Shown piece after piece: positions 55,472 through 64,000 of a stretch of 64,000 bases of DNA. The notes beneath the pieces were generated by a model. It did no database searches. It was not told the origin of the DNA and saw only the letters and a program-made list of their open reading frames with translations. Source of the stretch: Phycisphaeraceae bacterium (GTDB lineage: Bacteria; Planctomycetota; Phycisphaerae; Phycisphaerales; UBA1924); NCBI GenBank assembly GCA_020639195.1, contig JACKHB010000002.1, positions 620,001 to 684,000 on the forward strand, read 5' to 3'. The translations under genes were made by a program, and so were the position numbers. Positions within the stretch are counted from its first letter, which is position 1. Every line of letters begins with the position of its first letter.

Positions 55472-56694
55472 AGTTCGCCTACACCGCCTATGACCGCGCA
55501 GGCAAGCCCGACGGCGGGCAAATCGAGGCCGCCGCCGAGGCCGAGGCGGTCGAGCGCCTGCGTCGCCAGGGGCTGTTTGTCGTAGAGGTCCGCCCGGCCC
55601 CCGACGGGGAAGACTCGCGCACGCCGCGACGGGCAAAGGGCGGCAAGGTCCGCCAGAAGCACAAGCGGCTCTCCAACACCCTGCGCCAGCTCTCCATCCT
55701 CATCTCCACCGGCACGACGATTGTCGAGGCGCTGTCCGCGGTCGAGCGCCAGACCTCCGATGGCGCGTGGCGGGCGGTGCTGTCGGACATCCGCCAGCGG
55801 GTCGAGCAGGGAGAGAGCCTCTCGAGCGCGATGGGCGCGCACCCGGGTTGCTTCGACTCGGTGAGCCAGAGCCTGGTGGCCGCGGGAGAGTCCGGCGGCA
55901 ACCTGCACGTCATGCTCGACCGGCTGGGAGCCCTGCTCCGCCAACAGCAGAAGATGCGGGCGTCGCTGATCGGCTCGATGGTCTATCCGTGCCTGCTGAT
56001 CACGGTGTCGGTGTGCGTCCTGACCATGATGATCGTGTTCGTGCTGCCCCGATTCGCCGGCATGTTCGAGGACCTGGGCCTGCCGCTGCCGGCATCGACG
56101 CAGGCCCTCATGGCCGTCTCCGATGCCATCCGCACCTGGTGGTGGGCGGGCCTGGCCGGCCTGGTCGGCCTCGGCACGGGCGGCGTGGTGTGGCTGCGCA
56201 CGCCCCCGGGTCGGCGCGCCTTCGACTCGACGCTGGTGCGACTGCCGATCTTCGGCCGCATCGCCCGCGACCTGCAGGTCGGACGGATCGCCCGCCTTCT
56301 GGGCACGTTGATGGAGGGACGCGTGCCACTCCTGGAATCCATCGAACTCACCCGGCGCTCGCTCGGCAACGTGCTGTACCGCGAACTGCTCGACCGCGCG
56401 CAGGACATGGTGACCCGGGGAGAGCCCATGAGCGCTGCGCTGGCTTCGAGCGCGCTGGTGCCCGAGTCCATGACCGAGGCCGTCCGTTCGGGAGAGCGAT
56501 CCGGCGCCGTCGGGCGCGTTTTGTCCGAACTCGCGACGTACATCGAGGAGGATAACGAGACGCTCGTGCGTTCACTGACCAGCATCCTCGAACCCATCAT
56601 CCTGCTGGGCCTGGGAGTCGTCGTGTCCATCGTCGCGCTGAGCATGTTCCTGCCTCTATTCGACCTCGCTGCGGCCTCGGGGGTGCAGCAATGA
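55468..56694 (+). CDS. gspF: Type II secretion/pilus inner-membrane platform protein (GspF/PilC)
   Basis: The 408-residue product has two GspF domains, each with helices: LRQLSILISTGTTIVEALSA, LIGSMVYPCLLITVSVCVLT, and near the C-terminus SILEPIILLGLGVVVSIVAL. It forms the membrane platform that works with GspE. Four-base overlaps join it to gspE and the next gene. Confidence 0.95.
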   Translation: MKFAYTAYDRAGKPDGGQIEAAAEAEAVERLRRQGLFVVEVRPAPDGEDSRTPRRAKGGKVRQKHKRLSNTLRQLSILISTGTTIVEALSAVERQTSDGAWRAVLSDIRQRVEQGESLSSAMGAHPGCFDSVSQSLVAAGESGGNLHVMLDRLGALLRQQQKMRASLIGSMVYPCLLITVSVCVLTMMIVFVLPRFAGMFEDLGLPLPASTQALMAVSDAIRTWWWAGLAGLVGLGTGGVVWLRTPPGRRAFDSTLVRLPIFGRIARDLQVGRIARLLGTLMEGRVPLLESIELTRRSLGNVLYRELLDRAQDMVTRGEPMSAALASSALVPESMTEAVRSGERSGAVGRVLSELATYIEEDNETLVRSLTSILEPIILLGLGVVVSIVALSMFLPLFDLAAASGVQQ

Positions 56695-58292
56695 TGCCCG
56701 CGCGTCGGAGTCCGATCGGTGTGCACGTGGGCGCTTCGCGCATGGTCGCGGCGCAGCTGGACGCCTCGGGAAGGCTCCGCAGCGCCTGCGCGATCGACCG
56801 GGCCGAGCCGGGCCCGGCCGTCACTCCCGCCGACACGCACCGGCTGGCCTCCGCGCTGGCCAGGCAGGGCTTTGCCGGACGTGACGTGGCCGTCGCCCTG
56901 CCGGACTCGATGCTGTTCTCCGGCGTGCAGGACCTGCCGCCGCGTTCCAGCGGAGCCCCGATCGAGCAGATTGCCCGGGCCGAACTCGCCCGCCAGAACA
57001 AGGTCGAAGCCACCTCGCTGGTGTTTGCCTCGTGGGAGCTTCCGGCCCCCGCCCGGGCGGGTGAGGGAACCAGCCTGATGGGAATCGCGGCGAGGCACGA
57101 AGACATCACCGCCCTGATCGACTCGTTCGAGAGTGTGGGGCTGGCGGTGCGCGCGATCGAGCCTCGTCCGCTGGCTCTCGCTCGGGCGTGCGCGCCGCTG
57201 ATTCCACAGCAGGAGGGGCTGAGCGCGATCATCGACCTGGGATGGGACGCGGCCAGAGTCGTGCTGATGCTTCGGGGCGTGGTCGTGTACGAGCGGGACA
57301 TCTCCGAGGCGGGCGAGCGGGCCCTGCGCTCGCTGCTGCACGAGCGGCTCGAGGTCGAGGACGACGTCGCCGACTACGTGCTGCGCGAGATCGGGCTGAC
57401 CAGCTCGTTCGGCGACGAGCGAGACACATGGGAGGTCCTGCCCGCGGTTCGGGAGATCATCGCCGGGCGGCTCGAGCACGTGGTCCGCGAGACGCGCGCC
57501 GCGATCGGCTACGCGCTGCATCGGTATGGCCTGAACCGGTCCGATCTGGCGCTGGTGACCGGTCCGGGCGCGACGCTGCCGGGGGCGAGCGCGTTTCTGG
57601 GCGAGCACCTCTCGCTCGAAGCGCGCGCGGTAACGGCCGACGAGATCGTGGGCGGCGGCAGGGGCGCCCTTGGGGGTGGGGCGAGGCTCATCACGGCCAT
57701 CGGCTCGGCCCTGTGGAAGAGCGGCGCGAGCAGGGCGAACCTCCTTCCCGAGGGCGTGGCGCGAGGAAGGAATCTCCGCCGTCGCGCCGGTGCGTGGAGC
57801 GGACTGGTTGGCCTGAGTGCGGCGTTGGGCGCGGCGTGGGTGCTTCTCGCCCCGAGCACGCCGCGAGCGACCGATCCAATCGGAGACGGAGCCCAGCTGC
57901 ACCGCCTGTTGGAGACGGCGCGTCAGGACACGGCGCAGCTGCGCGCCGAGGTCGATGGACTCGGGCCGGCGCTGGCGCGGGCGAGGCTGATCGGGTCGCG
58001 CCCGCCCTACGCGGCGTTGCTGACCAAGATCGCCGAAACCCTGGACGATCGCGCGGCCCTTCAGGTGCTGCGTCTGGGCTCGACCGGAGTCGGCGGGTCG
58101 CCCCAGGGACTCGCGGTGGACCTTGGGGGCGTCGCGGCGACGCAGGCGGACGCTGCGGCGACCGTGCGCCGCCTCGAAGAGCTGGGGTTCTTCCGGCGCG
58201 TGGAGCTGCTCGAAACGTCGCGCCGGACAGTCGGCGAGGGTGAGGTGGTGAGTTTCCGCGTGCGCGCGGTCGCGGGAGGGGAGTCGCCATGA
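56691..58292 (+). CDS. PilM-PilN fusion (GspL-like) assembly protein
   Basis: The 533-residue product has an N-terminal actin-like PilM domain (SPIGVHVGASRMVAAQLDAS, ALPDSMLFSGVQDLP, GLSAIIDLGWDAARVVLMLR). After it come a membrane helix (WSGLVGLSAALGAAWVLLAP) and a periplasmic PilN-like region with coiled coil. PilM and PilN are usually separate proteins; fusion gives a GspL-like layout. It links cytoplasmic ATPase to the periplasmic complex. Confidence 0.85.
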   Translation: MMPARRSPIGVHVGASRMVAAQLDASGRLRSACAIDRAEPGPAVTPADTHRLASALARQGFAGRDVAVALPDSMLFSGVQDLPPRSSGAPIEQIARAELARQNKVEATSLVFASWELPAPARAGEGTSLMGIAARHEDITALIDSFESVGLAVRAIEPRPLALARACAPLIPQQEGLSAIIDLGWDAARVVLMLRGVVVYERDISEAGERALRSLLHERLEVEDDVADYVLREIGLTSSFGDERDTWEVLPAVREIIAGRLEHVVRETRAAIGYALHRYGLNRSDLALVTGPGATLPGASAFLGEHLSLEARAVTADEIVGGGRGALGGGARLITAIGSALWKSGASRANLLPEGVARGRNLRRRAGAWSGLVGLSAALGAAWVLLAPSTPRATDPIGDGAQLHRLLETARQDTAQLRAEVDGLGPALARARLIGSRPPYAALLTKIAETLDDRAALQVLRLGSTGVGGSPQGLAVDLGGVAATQADAAATVRRLEELGFFRRVELLETSRRTVGEGEVVSFRVRAVAGGESP

Positions 58293-58837
58293 AGCGCCCT
58301 TGGCAGGGATGGTGGATCGACGCGATCGGGCTGGGTGCGATCGGGGCCATCGTGGCCGGCGCGATCACGATGGGCGTGCGCGAGCGGGAGGGGATCGAGG
58401 AGGCGTGGACGGTTCGCGCCAAGCAGGCCAACGCCCAGCGGGCCGAATTGGCTCGCCTGGCGACGGAGCGGAACGAACTGCTGGCTCGCCTGGGCGAGCA
58501 ACGGAGCGAGATCGAGCGCGAGGGCGTGACCCTGCGCCCGGCGCGGGAGATCAACGGCGTGCTCGCGAGGCTGAGCGAAGCCGCACTGGCGCATGGCCTG
58601 AAGGTGGACCAACTGAGCCCCAGCGGCGCGGCGCCCGAGGGTGACCTGCGCCGCATCGGGATTCGCATGGTCGGGCACGGCACGTTCCCGCCCGCGGTCG
58701 AGGCGTTGCGCACGCTCGATCGGGAGTTTCCGGACGTGCGCGTCGAGGGGTTCGAGATGACCGGGACGCCGCTGAGCCTCGGGCAGCCCTCGCAGTTCAC
58801 GCTCGACCTTTCCTGGCTTGCGGTTCCTGACGCCTGA
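58289..58837 (+). CDS. PilO/GspM-like assembly protein
   Basis: The 182-residue protein has one N-terminal membrane helix (AIGLGAIGAIVAGAITMGV), a coiled coil (RAELARLATERNELLARLGE) and a ferredoxin-like periplasmic domain (DLRRIGIRMVGHGTFPPAVE). This is PilO/GspM topology. It overlaps the PilM-PilN gene by four bases. Confidence 0.8.
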   Translation: MKRPWQGWWIDAIGLGAIGAIVAGAITMGVREREGIEEAWTVRAKQANAQRAELARLATERNELLARLGEQRSEIEREGVTLRPAREINGVLARLSEAALAHGLKVDQLSPSGAAPEGDLRRIGIRMVGHGTFPPAVEALRTLDREFPDVRVEGFEMTGTPLSLGQPSQFTLDLSWLAVPDA

Positions 58838-58902
58838 GCGGGCGCGATTCCTTTGGAATCCGGTGGCATCTCCTCGCCGGGTATCTCCCTGTATGCGATG
58901 CC

Positions 58903-59454
58903 ATGAACAAGTCTCGCAGGGCGTATGTGGCGGTGTTGGGGATGGCCGTCACGGGGCTGATCGCCGACCAGTTGTTCTTCGGACCCGGGTCGGGACCATC
59001 GCCGGCCTCGGCGGTCGCGCTGGTGGACGGCAGCGCGCCGGCATCGGGCAGCGGATCGACCACGCTGGCGATGTCCACCATGGACCTGCTGGCGGGGCGG
59101 CTTCGGGAGATGGAGGACGCCGCGGCCGAGGCCGGCGCGCCCGACGCGTTCCGCATTCCGGACGAGTGGCGGCAGATGCTGCGGCCCAGAGCCGAGGGCG
59201 AGGCGGCGGCACAAACATGGGACCTGACGCTCAACTCGATCGTGGGAGGAGCACGCCCGTACGCCCTGTTCGCGGGGCCCGACGGGCAGGTGCTCAGGGA
59301 CGACAGCAAGGGGCTGCGCCAGTTCACCGCCGGCATGGAGGTGGGTGGATACGCCATCGAGTCGATCAACGCCGATGGCCTGACGCTCTCGCGTGACGGC
59401 GCGACGTACCTGCTGCAGATGGGCAGCAAGCAACCCAGGGTTTCCGGACGCTGA
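58903..59454 (+). CDS. Putative PilP/GspC-like membrane-anchored protein
   Basis: The 183-residue protein has an N-terminal helix (AYVAVLGMAVTGLIADQLFF), a linker and a C-terminal beta-rich domain (LRQFTAGMEVGGYAIESINA) similar in pattern to the homology region of PilP/GspC. In such systems it connects the inner-membrane complex to the secretin. Sequence identity is not decisive; location in the operon supports the call. Confidence 0.65.
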   Translation: MNKSRRAYVAVLGMAVTGLIADQLFFGPGSGPSPASAVALVDGSAPASGSGSTTLAMSTMDLLAGRLREMEDAAAEAGAPDAFRIPDEWRQMLRPRAEGEAAAQTWDLTLNSIVGGARPYALFAGPDGQVLRDDSKGLRQFTAGMEVGGYAIESINADGLTLSRDGATYLLQMGSKQPRVSGR

Positions 59455-59479
59455 GCGCTCGATCGCGCGGTTTGTGCGG

Positions 59480-59562
59480 GGGGATGGCCCCTCGCGACGC
59501 AGCGCTGGGTCATCCCCGGGCCCGGGCGGGTCGATGACACCCTGTGGCGTCGGGCCCGGGTG
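59480..59562. promoter_or_regulatory. Two inverted repeats upstream of gspG
   Basis: The gap before gspG has two inverted repeats. GGGGATGGCCC (59480-59490) pairs with GGGTCATCCCC (59507-59517). Next, CGGGCCCG is repeated around 59517-59558. They may be an attenuator, an RNA-processing site, or a promoter-linked structure that lets gspG be expressed more than the upstream genes. Confidence 0.5.
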
Positions 59563-59598
59563 AGCCCGAGATGGACAGGCAGACAACTGGAGTGAGCC

Positions 59599-60063
59599 AT
59601 GCACATTGCACGCAGGGGATTCAGCTTGATCGAGTTGGTGATCGTGGTGGTGATCCTGGGGATCATCGGCGCGATCGCGATTCCGCGGATGAGCCGCGGA
59701 GCCGAGGGCGCCAAGGACTCGGCGCTGGTGGCGGATCTCGCGACGCTTCGCAACGCGATCGACCTGTACCACACCGAGCACGAGGGCCTGTACCCGACCG
59801 CCGCGGCGATCGAGGCGCAGCTGACGACATACACGAACCTCGCGGGCACGGCCAACGCGACCAAGACCGGCGCGTTCATCTATGGCACGTACATCCGCAA
59901 GATCCCCTCGCTGCCTGTCGGTACCAATCGCGGCAACAGCACGATCGCCGCGGCCGACGGCGCCGGCGTGGGATGGATCTACGACCAGTCCACGGGCACG
60001 ATCACGGCGAACCTGCCCGACGGAGACGTTGACGCGTCGGGCACGAAGTACAACACCTACTAG
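59599..60063 (+). CDS. gspG: Major pseudopilin GspG
   Basis: The 154-residue product begins MHIARRGFSLIELVIVVVIL, a prepilin peptidase signal with Gly-Phe cleavage and Glu at +5. The mature part (KDSALVADLATLRNAIDLYH then EHEGLYPT) is the GspG core. It is the main subunit of the pseudopilus. The gspH gene follows eight bases after. Confidence 0.92.
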   Translation: MHIARRGFSLIELVIVVVILGIIGAIAIPRMSRGAEGAKDSALVADLATLRNAIDLYHTEHEGLYPTAAAIEAQLTTYTNLAGTANATKTGAFIYGTYIRKIPSLPVGTNRGNSTIAAADGAGVGWIYDQSTGTITANLPDGDVDASGTKYNTY

Positions 60064-60070
60064 GCCGAGG

Positions 60071-60598
60071 ATGACGGCCGGCTGCCTGTCCACCCGCGCG
60101 GCCTCGCGTTTCGCCCTCCGGGCGTCGCGCGAGGCCGCGTCGCGCGCTCGCCGCGGCTTTTCGCTCTTCGAGCTGGTGGTGGTGGCGTCGATCATGGCGG
60201 TGATGGCGGCGATCGCGATCCCGCGGTTCGGCCGCAGCGTGGCCCGGGCGCGGGCCTCGGGCGGCGCCAACCGGCTGGCGGCGGACCTGCGCCTGGCGCG
60301 CGAGCTGGCGATGACGCGGAGCGCATCGGTGACGATGACCTTCGACGCGGTCAACGACTCGTACACGATGACCGGGGTCATCAACCCGATCACGGGGAGC
60401 GGCACGCTCAGGGTGGAGCTGGACGAGCGGCCGTACCTGTCGCAGCTCGGGGCCGTGTCCGTGGGGGGCGATACCTCGCTGGTCTTCGACATGTACGGCG
60501 CTCCGGACTCCATCGCGATCTTCACGGTGGTGGGCCAGGGCATCACGAAACTGATCCAGATGGACGCGGCGGGCACGGTGACGATCTCGGAGTTGTGA
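60071..60598 (+). CDS. gspH: Minor pseudopilin GspH-like
   Basis: The 175-residue product from ATG 60071 has a prepilin signal (RRGFSLFELVVVASIMAVMA) after an unusually long, Arg-rich leader of about 30 residues. The mature part has the GspH pattern (ADLRLARELAMTRSASVTMT). Minor pseudopilins initiate pseudopilus formation. Confidence 0.82.
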   Translation: MTAGCLSTRAASRFALRASREAASRARRGFSLFELVVVASIMAVMAAIAIPRFGRSVARARASGGANRLAADLRLARELAMTRSASVTMTFDAVNDSYTMTGVINPITGSGTLRVELDERPYLSQLGAVSVGGDTSLVFDMYGAPDSIAIFTVVGQGITKLIQMDAAGTVTISEL

Positions 60599-60602
60599 CG
60601 GC

Positions 60603-61658
60603 ATGGCGCACGAGGCCCAACCGAGGGGACGGGGGTTCACGCTCATCGAGGTCGTCATGGCCTCGGCGGTGCTGGGCATCGTCGTGCTCGGGCTCGGCTC
60701 GGCCCTGATGCTGGCGGGCAAGGCGGCCACGACGGGCGATGGACCCGGCGCGGGCGTCGTGGAGGCGAGCGAGGGGCTTGGGCTGCTGGCGAGCGATCTC
60801 TCCGAGGCGACCTCGTTCCGATCGGTGAGTTCGACCGAGATCGGCTTTATCGTTCCGGACCGCACCGGGGACGGAGAGGGCGAGGAGATCACGTACAAGT
60901 GGGAAGGGCACGCGGGAGATCCGCTGCTCCGCGAGGTGAACGGATCCAAGGCTGTCGCGGTCGCGGCGCTTCGCCGCCTTGCGTTCTCGCATTCGACAGT
61001 GGACCGGGTCTCGGGCCGGCACGACATCTCGGGCGAGGGGACGATCGAGGCCGACAAGCGATCGCCGACCGGGAGCATCCCCATCGGCGGGACCACGTAC
61101 GCGGGCTTCTCCATCGCGCCGGCGCTCGCCGACGACGTGAGCGCGTGGTCGGTCTCGAGAGTCAAGTTCTGGGTGCGCGCGACGACGCTGGTAAGCCTGG
61201 GCGATATCTCCGTGGAGATCTGGAGGCGGGGAAGCGACGGGCTGCCCACGAGCGACCTGCTGGCCATCTCGACGCTGCCCGCGTCTGACATCAAGCTGAC
61301 CTTCAACTGGGTCGAGGTCACGTTCAAGGGTGTTCCTCCGCTGGATCGTGGCGAGGGGCTCTGCTTCGTGTTTCGCCCCAAGGCAGGCCTGCCGCTGGTC
61401 GAACTGGGTGCGCTCAGCGGGGTCTCTCCCTCCGACGGGCACGCGGGCCTGCTGTCGATCGACGGCGGCGGCTCCTGGACATCGTTTGCAACATCGTCGT
61501 TTCCCAGGGAGGTGGTAGGCCGCAGAATCACGGCGCACACGGACAACGATCTGTACCTGACGCGCGTGGAGGTCGAGGCCGAGTTCGGCGACACGCTCGG
61601 CGAGCGGCTGCGCCTCGGCGGGCGCATCCATTCCGGCTCGGGGGAGGGAACGCCGTGA
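60603..61658 (+). CDS. Pseudopilin-like protein with inserted beta-rich domain
   Basis: The 351-residue product begins with a prepilin signal (RGFTLIEVVMASAVLGIVVL). After the helix and a short GspJ-like region, it has a domain of about 150 residues (SAWSVSRVKFWVRATTLVSL, NWVEVTFKGVPPLDRGEGL) resembling jelly-roll or choice-of-anchor domains. The length exceeds that of normal minor pseudopilins (about 200). It lies in the operon just after gspH. Confidence 0.78.
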   Translation: MAHEAQPRGRGFTLIEVVMASAVLGIVVLGLGSALMLAGKAATTGDGPGAGVVEASEGLGLLASDLSEATSFRSVSSTEIGFIVPDRTGDGEGEEITYKWEGHAGDPLLREVNGSKAVAVAALRRLAFSHSTVDRVSGRHDISGEGTIEADKRSPTGSIPIGGTTYAGFSIAPALADDVSAWSVSRVKFWVRATTLVSLGDISVEIWRRGSDGLPTSDLLAISTLPASDIKLTFNWVEVTFKGVPPLDRGEGLCFVFRPKAGLPLVELGALSGVSPSDGHAGLLSIDGGGSWTSFATSSFPREVVGRRITAHTDNDLYLTRVEVEAEFGDTLGERLRLGGRIHSGSGEGTP

Positions 61659-62200
61659 GGCGAGGCGGGCGCGGGTTCTCGATGGTCGAGGCGGTGATGG
61701 CCGTGGTGATGACGGCCATCGTAATCGTCGGCGCGATGACGACGCTTGGCTCGGTCGGGAGGAGTCGGCTGGTCTCGCTCGAGCAGGCGACGGCGCGCCC
61801 GCTGGCCCTGGAGTTGCTCGCGGAGATCCAGAATCAGCCGTACGGCGCCCCGAGCCTGGGCGGAGTGGCGCCGTCGCTGGCGGGCGATCGGTCGGCGTTT
61901 GATGAGGTCGGTGACTATCGCGGCTGGACATCCATGCCTCCAGAGACCAAGTCGGGCGGTGCGATGGGCGACCTGGCCCGCTGGTCGCGCGAGGTGGAGC
62001 TCTCGTGGATCAACGCCGATGGCACGAGCGCATTGTCCGAGACGGGCCTGGTGCGTGTGACGGTGCGGGTCAAGAACAACGGACGACAGGTGTGCTCGGC
62101 GATGGCGGTCCGGGCGAGAGCGTGGGACGAATCGCAGCCGCCCTTTGAGATGCTCAACGACGATGGCAGCACGATCGACGTGTTCGACCTGGACCCGTGA
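61655..62200 (+). CDS. Minor pseudopilin (GspI/J-like)
   Basis: The 181-residue product has a prepilin-type signal RRGGRGFSMVEAVMAVVMTA and a short mature domain with EQATARPLALELLAEIQNQP. It overlaps its neighbours by four bases (ATGA/GTGA). The exact class (I or J) is not settled. Confidence 0.78.
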   Translation: MRRGGRGFSMVEAVMAVVMTAIVIVGAMTTLGSVGRSRLVSLEQATARPLALELLAEIQNQPYGAPSLGGVAPSLAGDRSAFDEVGDYRGWTSMPPETKSGGAMGDLARWSREVELSWINADGTSALSETGLVRVTVRVKNNGRQVCSAMAVRARAWDESQPPFEMLNDDGSTIDVFDLDP

Positions 62201-63183
62201 TGATGCGACGCATGAGCTGGACAGTTCGCAGTCGGCGGCGCGGCTCGGCCTACCTGCTGGTCTTGGCAGTGACCGTGCTGGTCACGGCGACGGGGATCGG
62301 CACGCTGCTGGTGCAGCGCATCCGCACGCGCACGGCGGTGTGGAGCGCCGATGGCCAGCGGGCCTCGGCCATGGCCGCCTCGGCCGTGGAGATGGCGGCC
62401 TACCAACTCGCGAACCGGGCGTCGTGGCGAACCGGTTTCACCAGCGGCTCGTGGACCACGGCCGTGTCGATCGGCGAGGGGTCGCTCTCGTTCAAGCTCG
62501 TCGATGAGGTGGATGGAACGCTCTCGGACGACTCCACCGAGCCCGTTCGGGTCTACGGCCGGGCGCAGGTGGGCAGCGCGGTGCGCGTGTTCAGCGTCGT
62601 GGCGAGACCTCGGGCCGTCACGAGCGATCCGAACCTTTTGCTGAACTCGGGGTTTGAGGACAAGGTCAACGGGTGGGAGGCGTATGGGAAGGCGACGCTT
62701 GAATTGGATGCCTCCAAGGTCGCCGGGGCCTCGTCTCTTCGCGCCAAGAGCCGCGAATCCGCCACCACCGGGCCTTCCCAGGACGTCACTGCGTCTGTCT
62801 CGAAGGGGACCATGACCACTTCGGTGTGGTGCTACTCGGACCGGAGTTCGGCCGAGACGCTCCAGGTCCTGCTGGAACTGGAGACCACCGGGGGCACTTC
62901 CACCATCACGCTCGCGACCGGGACCGTCAACCGTTCGTGGCGGCAGGTGTCGGGCACGGCGTCGGTGACGTGGTCGGGGCGGCTGAACCGGGCGGTTCTG
63001 CGCATGCGCACCGTGAGCGACAAGGCTGACTTCCTGATCGACGAGGTCAGGTTCCAGCCCTTTGGGAGCAGCGCCAGCACAACCACGGTCATGACGTTCG
63101 ATCCCTCGACCTGGCGGCGCGAGGCGGACAGCGCCGAACTGATCGACGACGGCAAGGGCGCGATCGTCGTCGTGCCCCGATAA
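62197..63183 (+). CDS. GspK/PilX-like protein with carbohydrate-binding-like domain
   Basis: The 328-residue protein has an N-terminal hydrophobic segment (GSAYLLVLAVTVLVTATGIG) after a basic stretch. The mature part has a domain starting NLLLNSGFEDKVNGWEAYGK, the typical opening of CBM4/9-type modules, and ending LIDEVRFQPFG. It is the last gene of the operon. In standard systems GspK forms the tip; here a glycan-binding type module is attached. Confidence 0.75.
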   Translation: MMMRRMSWTVRSRRRGSAYLLVLAVTVLVTATGIGTLLVQRIRTRTAVWSADGQRASAMAASAVEMAAYQLANRASWRTGFTSGSWTTAVSIGEGSLSFKLVDEVDGTLSDDSTEPVRVYGRAQVGSAVRVFSVVARPRAVTSDPNLLLNSGFEDKVNGWEAYGKATLELDASKVAGASSLRAKSRESATTGPSQDVTASVSKGTMTTSVWCYSDRSSAETLQVLLELETTGGTSTITLATGTVNRSWRQVSGTASVTWSGRLNRAVLRMRTVSDKADFLIDEVRFQPFGSSASTTTVMTFDPSTWRREADSAELIDDGKGAIVVVPR

Positions 63184-63412
63184 ACGGGACGGGATCGGGT
63201 GGATCGCCGAAGGGCGATTCTCTTGGGCGGGAGGTCGCATACCCTTGGGCGGATTCGCCGCCGGCGCGCGCGCGCCGAAGGGGTGTCCTGCCCGCCAGCT
63301 CGCACAACTCCTCGTACTGCATGGAATAAGAAAATCTGCAGGAATCTCGGATTTCTTCGGCAGGAGGGGCGCCGGCGCGCGCGCAAACTGAAGAGTTGGG
63401 CCCAACGGCCGG
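63184..63412. other. Convergent intergenic region with GC repeat
   Basis: This 229-base stretch lies between the convergent pilus operon end and fructose-bisphosphate aldolase gene. The sequence CGCCGGCGCGCGCGC is present twice (63260-63275 and 63370-63385), and a slightly A/T-rich patch lies near 63325-63360. No gene was identified. Confidence 0.5.
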
Positions 63413-64000
63413 TCAGGCCACCGTGACCGAGTCGTCGAGGTACACGTCCTGGATCGCGTGCAGGAGCGAGACCCCGTCCTTCATGGGACGCTGGAAGGCC
63501 TTGCGTCCCGAGATGAGGCCCATGCCCCCGGCGCGCTTGTTGATGACGGCCGTGCGCACGGCGTCGGCGAGGTCGGAGGCGCCCTTGCTCTCGCCGCCGG
63601 AGTTGATCAAGGGCACGCGCCCCATGTAGTTGTTGACGACCTGGTAGCGGCAGAGATCGATGGGGTGGCCCCCCTTACCGTTCTCGTCGCTGCCGCTGAG
63701 CTTGGTGTACACCTCCTTGCGGAACTTGCCGTAGGAGGAGTCGCCGGAATTCAGGGCCTTGTAGCCGCCGTTGTTGGTGGGGAGCTTCTGCTTGATGATG
63801 TCGGCCTGGATCGTGGCGCCGAGGTGATTGGCCTGTCCGGTCAGGTCCGCCGAGGCGTGGTAGTCCACGCCGTTGACCTTGAACGCGTCATTGCGCGTGT
63901 AGCACCACAGCACCGTGGCCATGCCCAATTCGTGGGCGTGGTGGAACATCTCGGAGACTTCCTGGATCTGACGGGTGGACTGCTCGGAGCCGAAGTAGAT
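63413..64000 (-). CDS. fbaB: Class I fructose-bisphosphate aldolase, 5' end outside window
   Basis: The 195 visible residues continue past the right edge. The segment ATVLWCYTRNDAFKVNGVDY, then LINSGGESKGASDLADAVRT and GGMGLISGRKAFQRPMKDG are typical of DhnA/FbaB-type class I aldolases. The catalytic Schiff-base Lys should be upstream in the TIM barrel; near 63780 IIKQKLPTNNGGYKALNS is visible. It would cleave fructose 1,6-bisphosphate in glycolysis/gluconeogenesis. Confidence 0.85.
   Translation of the reverse strand: MYFGSEQSTRQIQEVSEMFHHAHELGMATVLWCYTRNDAFKVNGVDYHASADLTGQANHLGATIQADIIKQKLPTNNGGYKALNSGDSSYGKFRKEVYTKLSGSDENGKGGHPIDLCRYQVVNNYMGRVPLINSGGESKGASDLADAVRTAVINKRAGGMGLISGRKAFQRPMKDGVSLLHAIQDVYLDDSVTVA

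Overview
The window is high-GC bacterial chromosomal DNA with densely packed genes on both strands. The gene content suggests a planctomycete, most likely class Phycisphaerae. It has flagellar genes, many prepilin-type secreted proteins, CRTAC1-like FG-GAP proteins and dockerin-like C-terminal tails ending in Cys (the GC-type dockerin seen in that group), and a type II secretion or type IV pilus-like operon. No rRNA, CRISPR array or complete mobile element was seen. The taxonomic call is inference from gene content, not from a marker gene.

Layout. Positions 1-5467 (minus strand) hold a flagellar run flgI-flgJ-flgN-flgK-flgL, behind a possible sigma-54 promoter. Then come an isolated nuoH (5636-6961) and a four-gene operon of small secreted proteins (7055-9558), whose promoter contains an 11-G tract between -35 and -10. 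A GH3-family enzyme with an alpha/beta hydrolase and a LolCD-like ABC exporter follow (9682-14770). Positions 14822-22054 hold an AhpD-like selenoprotein gene, RNase D, a peroxiredoxin, a sulfurtransferase, a coiled-coil protein, RluB, an ACT-domain protein and a decayed nuoB. Positions 22102-34212 hold cardiolipin synthase, an MBL hydrolase, rpmH, rnc, a prepilin-like protein, a GH15 enzyme, a purM-led operon and metK. Positions 34291-40497 carry three tandem CRTAC1-like paralogues.

The most notable part is 41740-44253. A tRNA-Sec gene (selC, anticodon UCA) lies just upstream of two consecutive genes that conventional calling would split at an in-frame UGA. Reading each UGA as selenocysteine restores a thioredoxin-fold protein with a UxxC motif: a TlpA-like/TPR protein and a DsbD-N-like/peroxiredoxin-like protein. 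A third gene, 26 kb away (14822-15418), is an AhpD-like protein in which UGA gives a CxxU motif. All three UGAs are followed by a stem-loop at bacterial-SECIS distance, and two of them share a GGUC apical loop. Together these are a selenocysteine tRNA and three predicted redox selenoproteins in one window. SelA, SelB and SelD are not here and must be elsewhere if the prediction is right.

The right part holds aroC, plsC, rarA, two secreted proteins with dockerin-like tails, a histidine kinase and STAS protein, and a long type II secretion/pilus operon (53729-63183). That operon includes a PilM-PilN fusion and two pseudopilins carrying extra beta-rich domains. A truncated class I fructose-bisphosphate aldolase closes the window.
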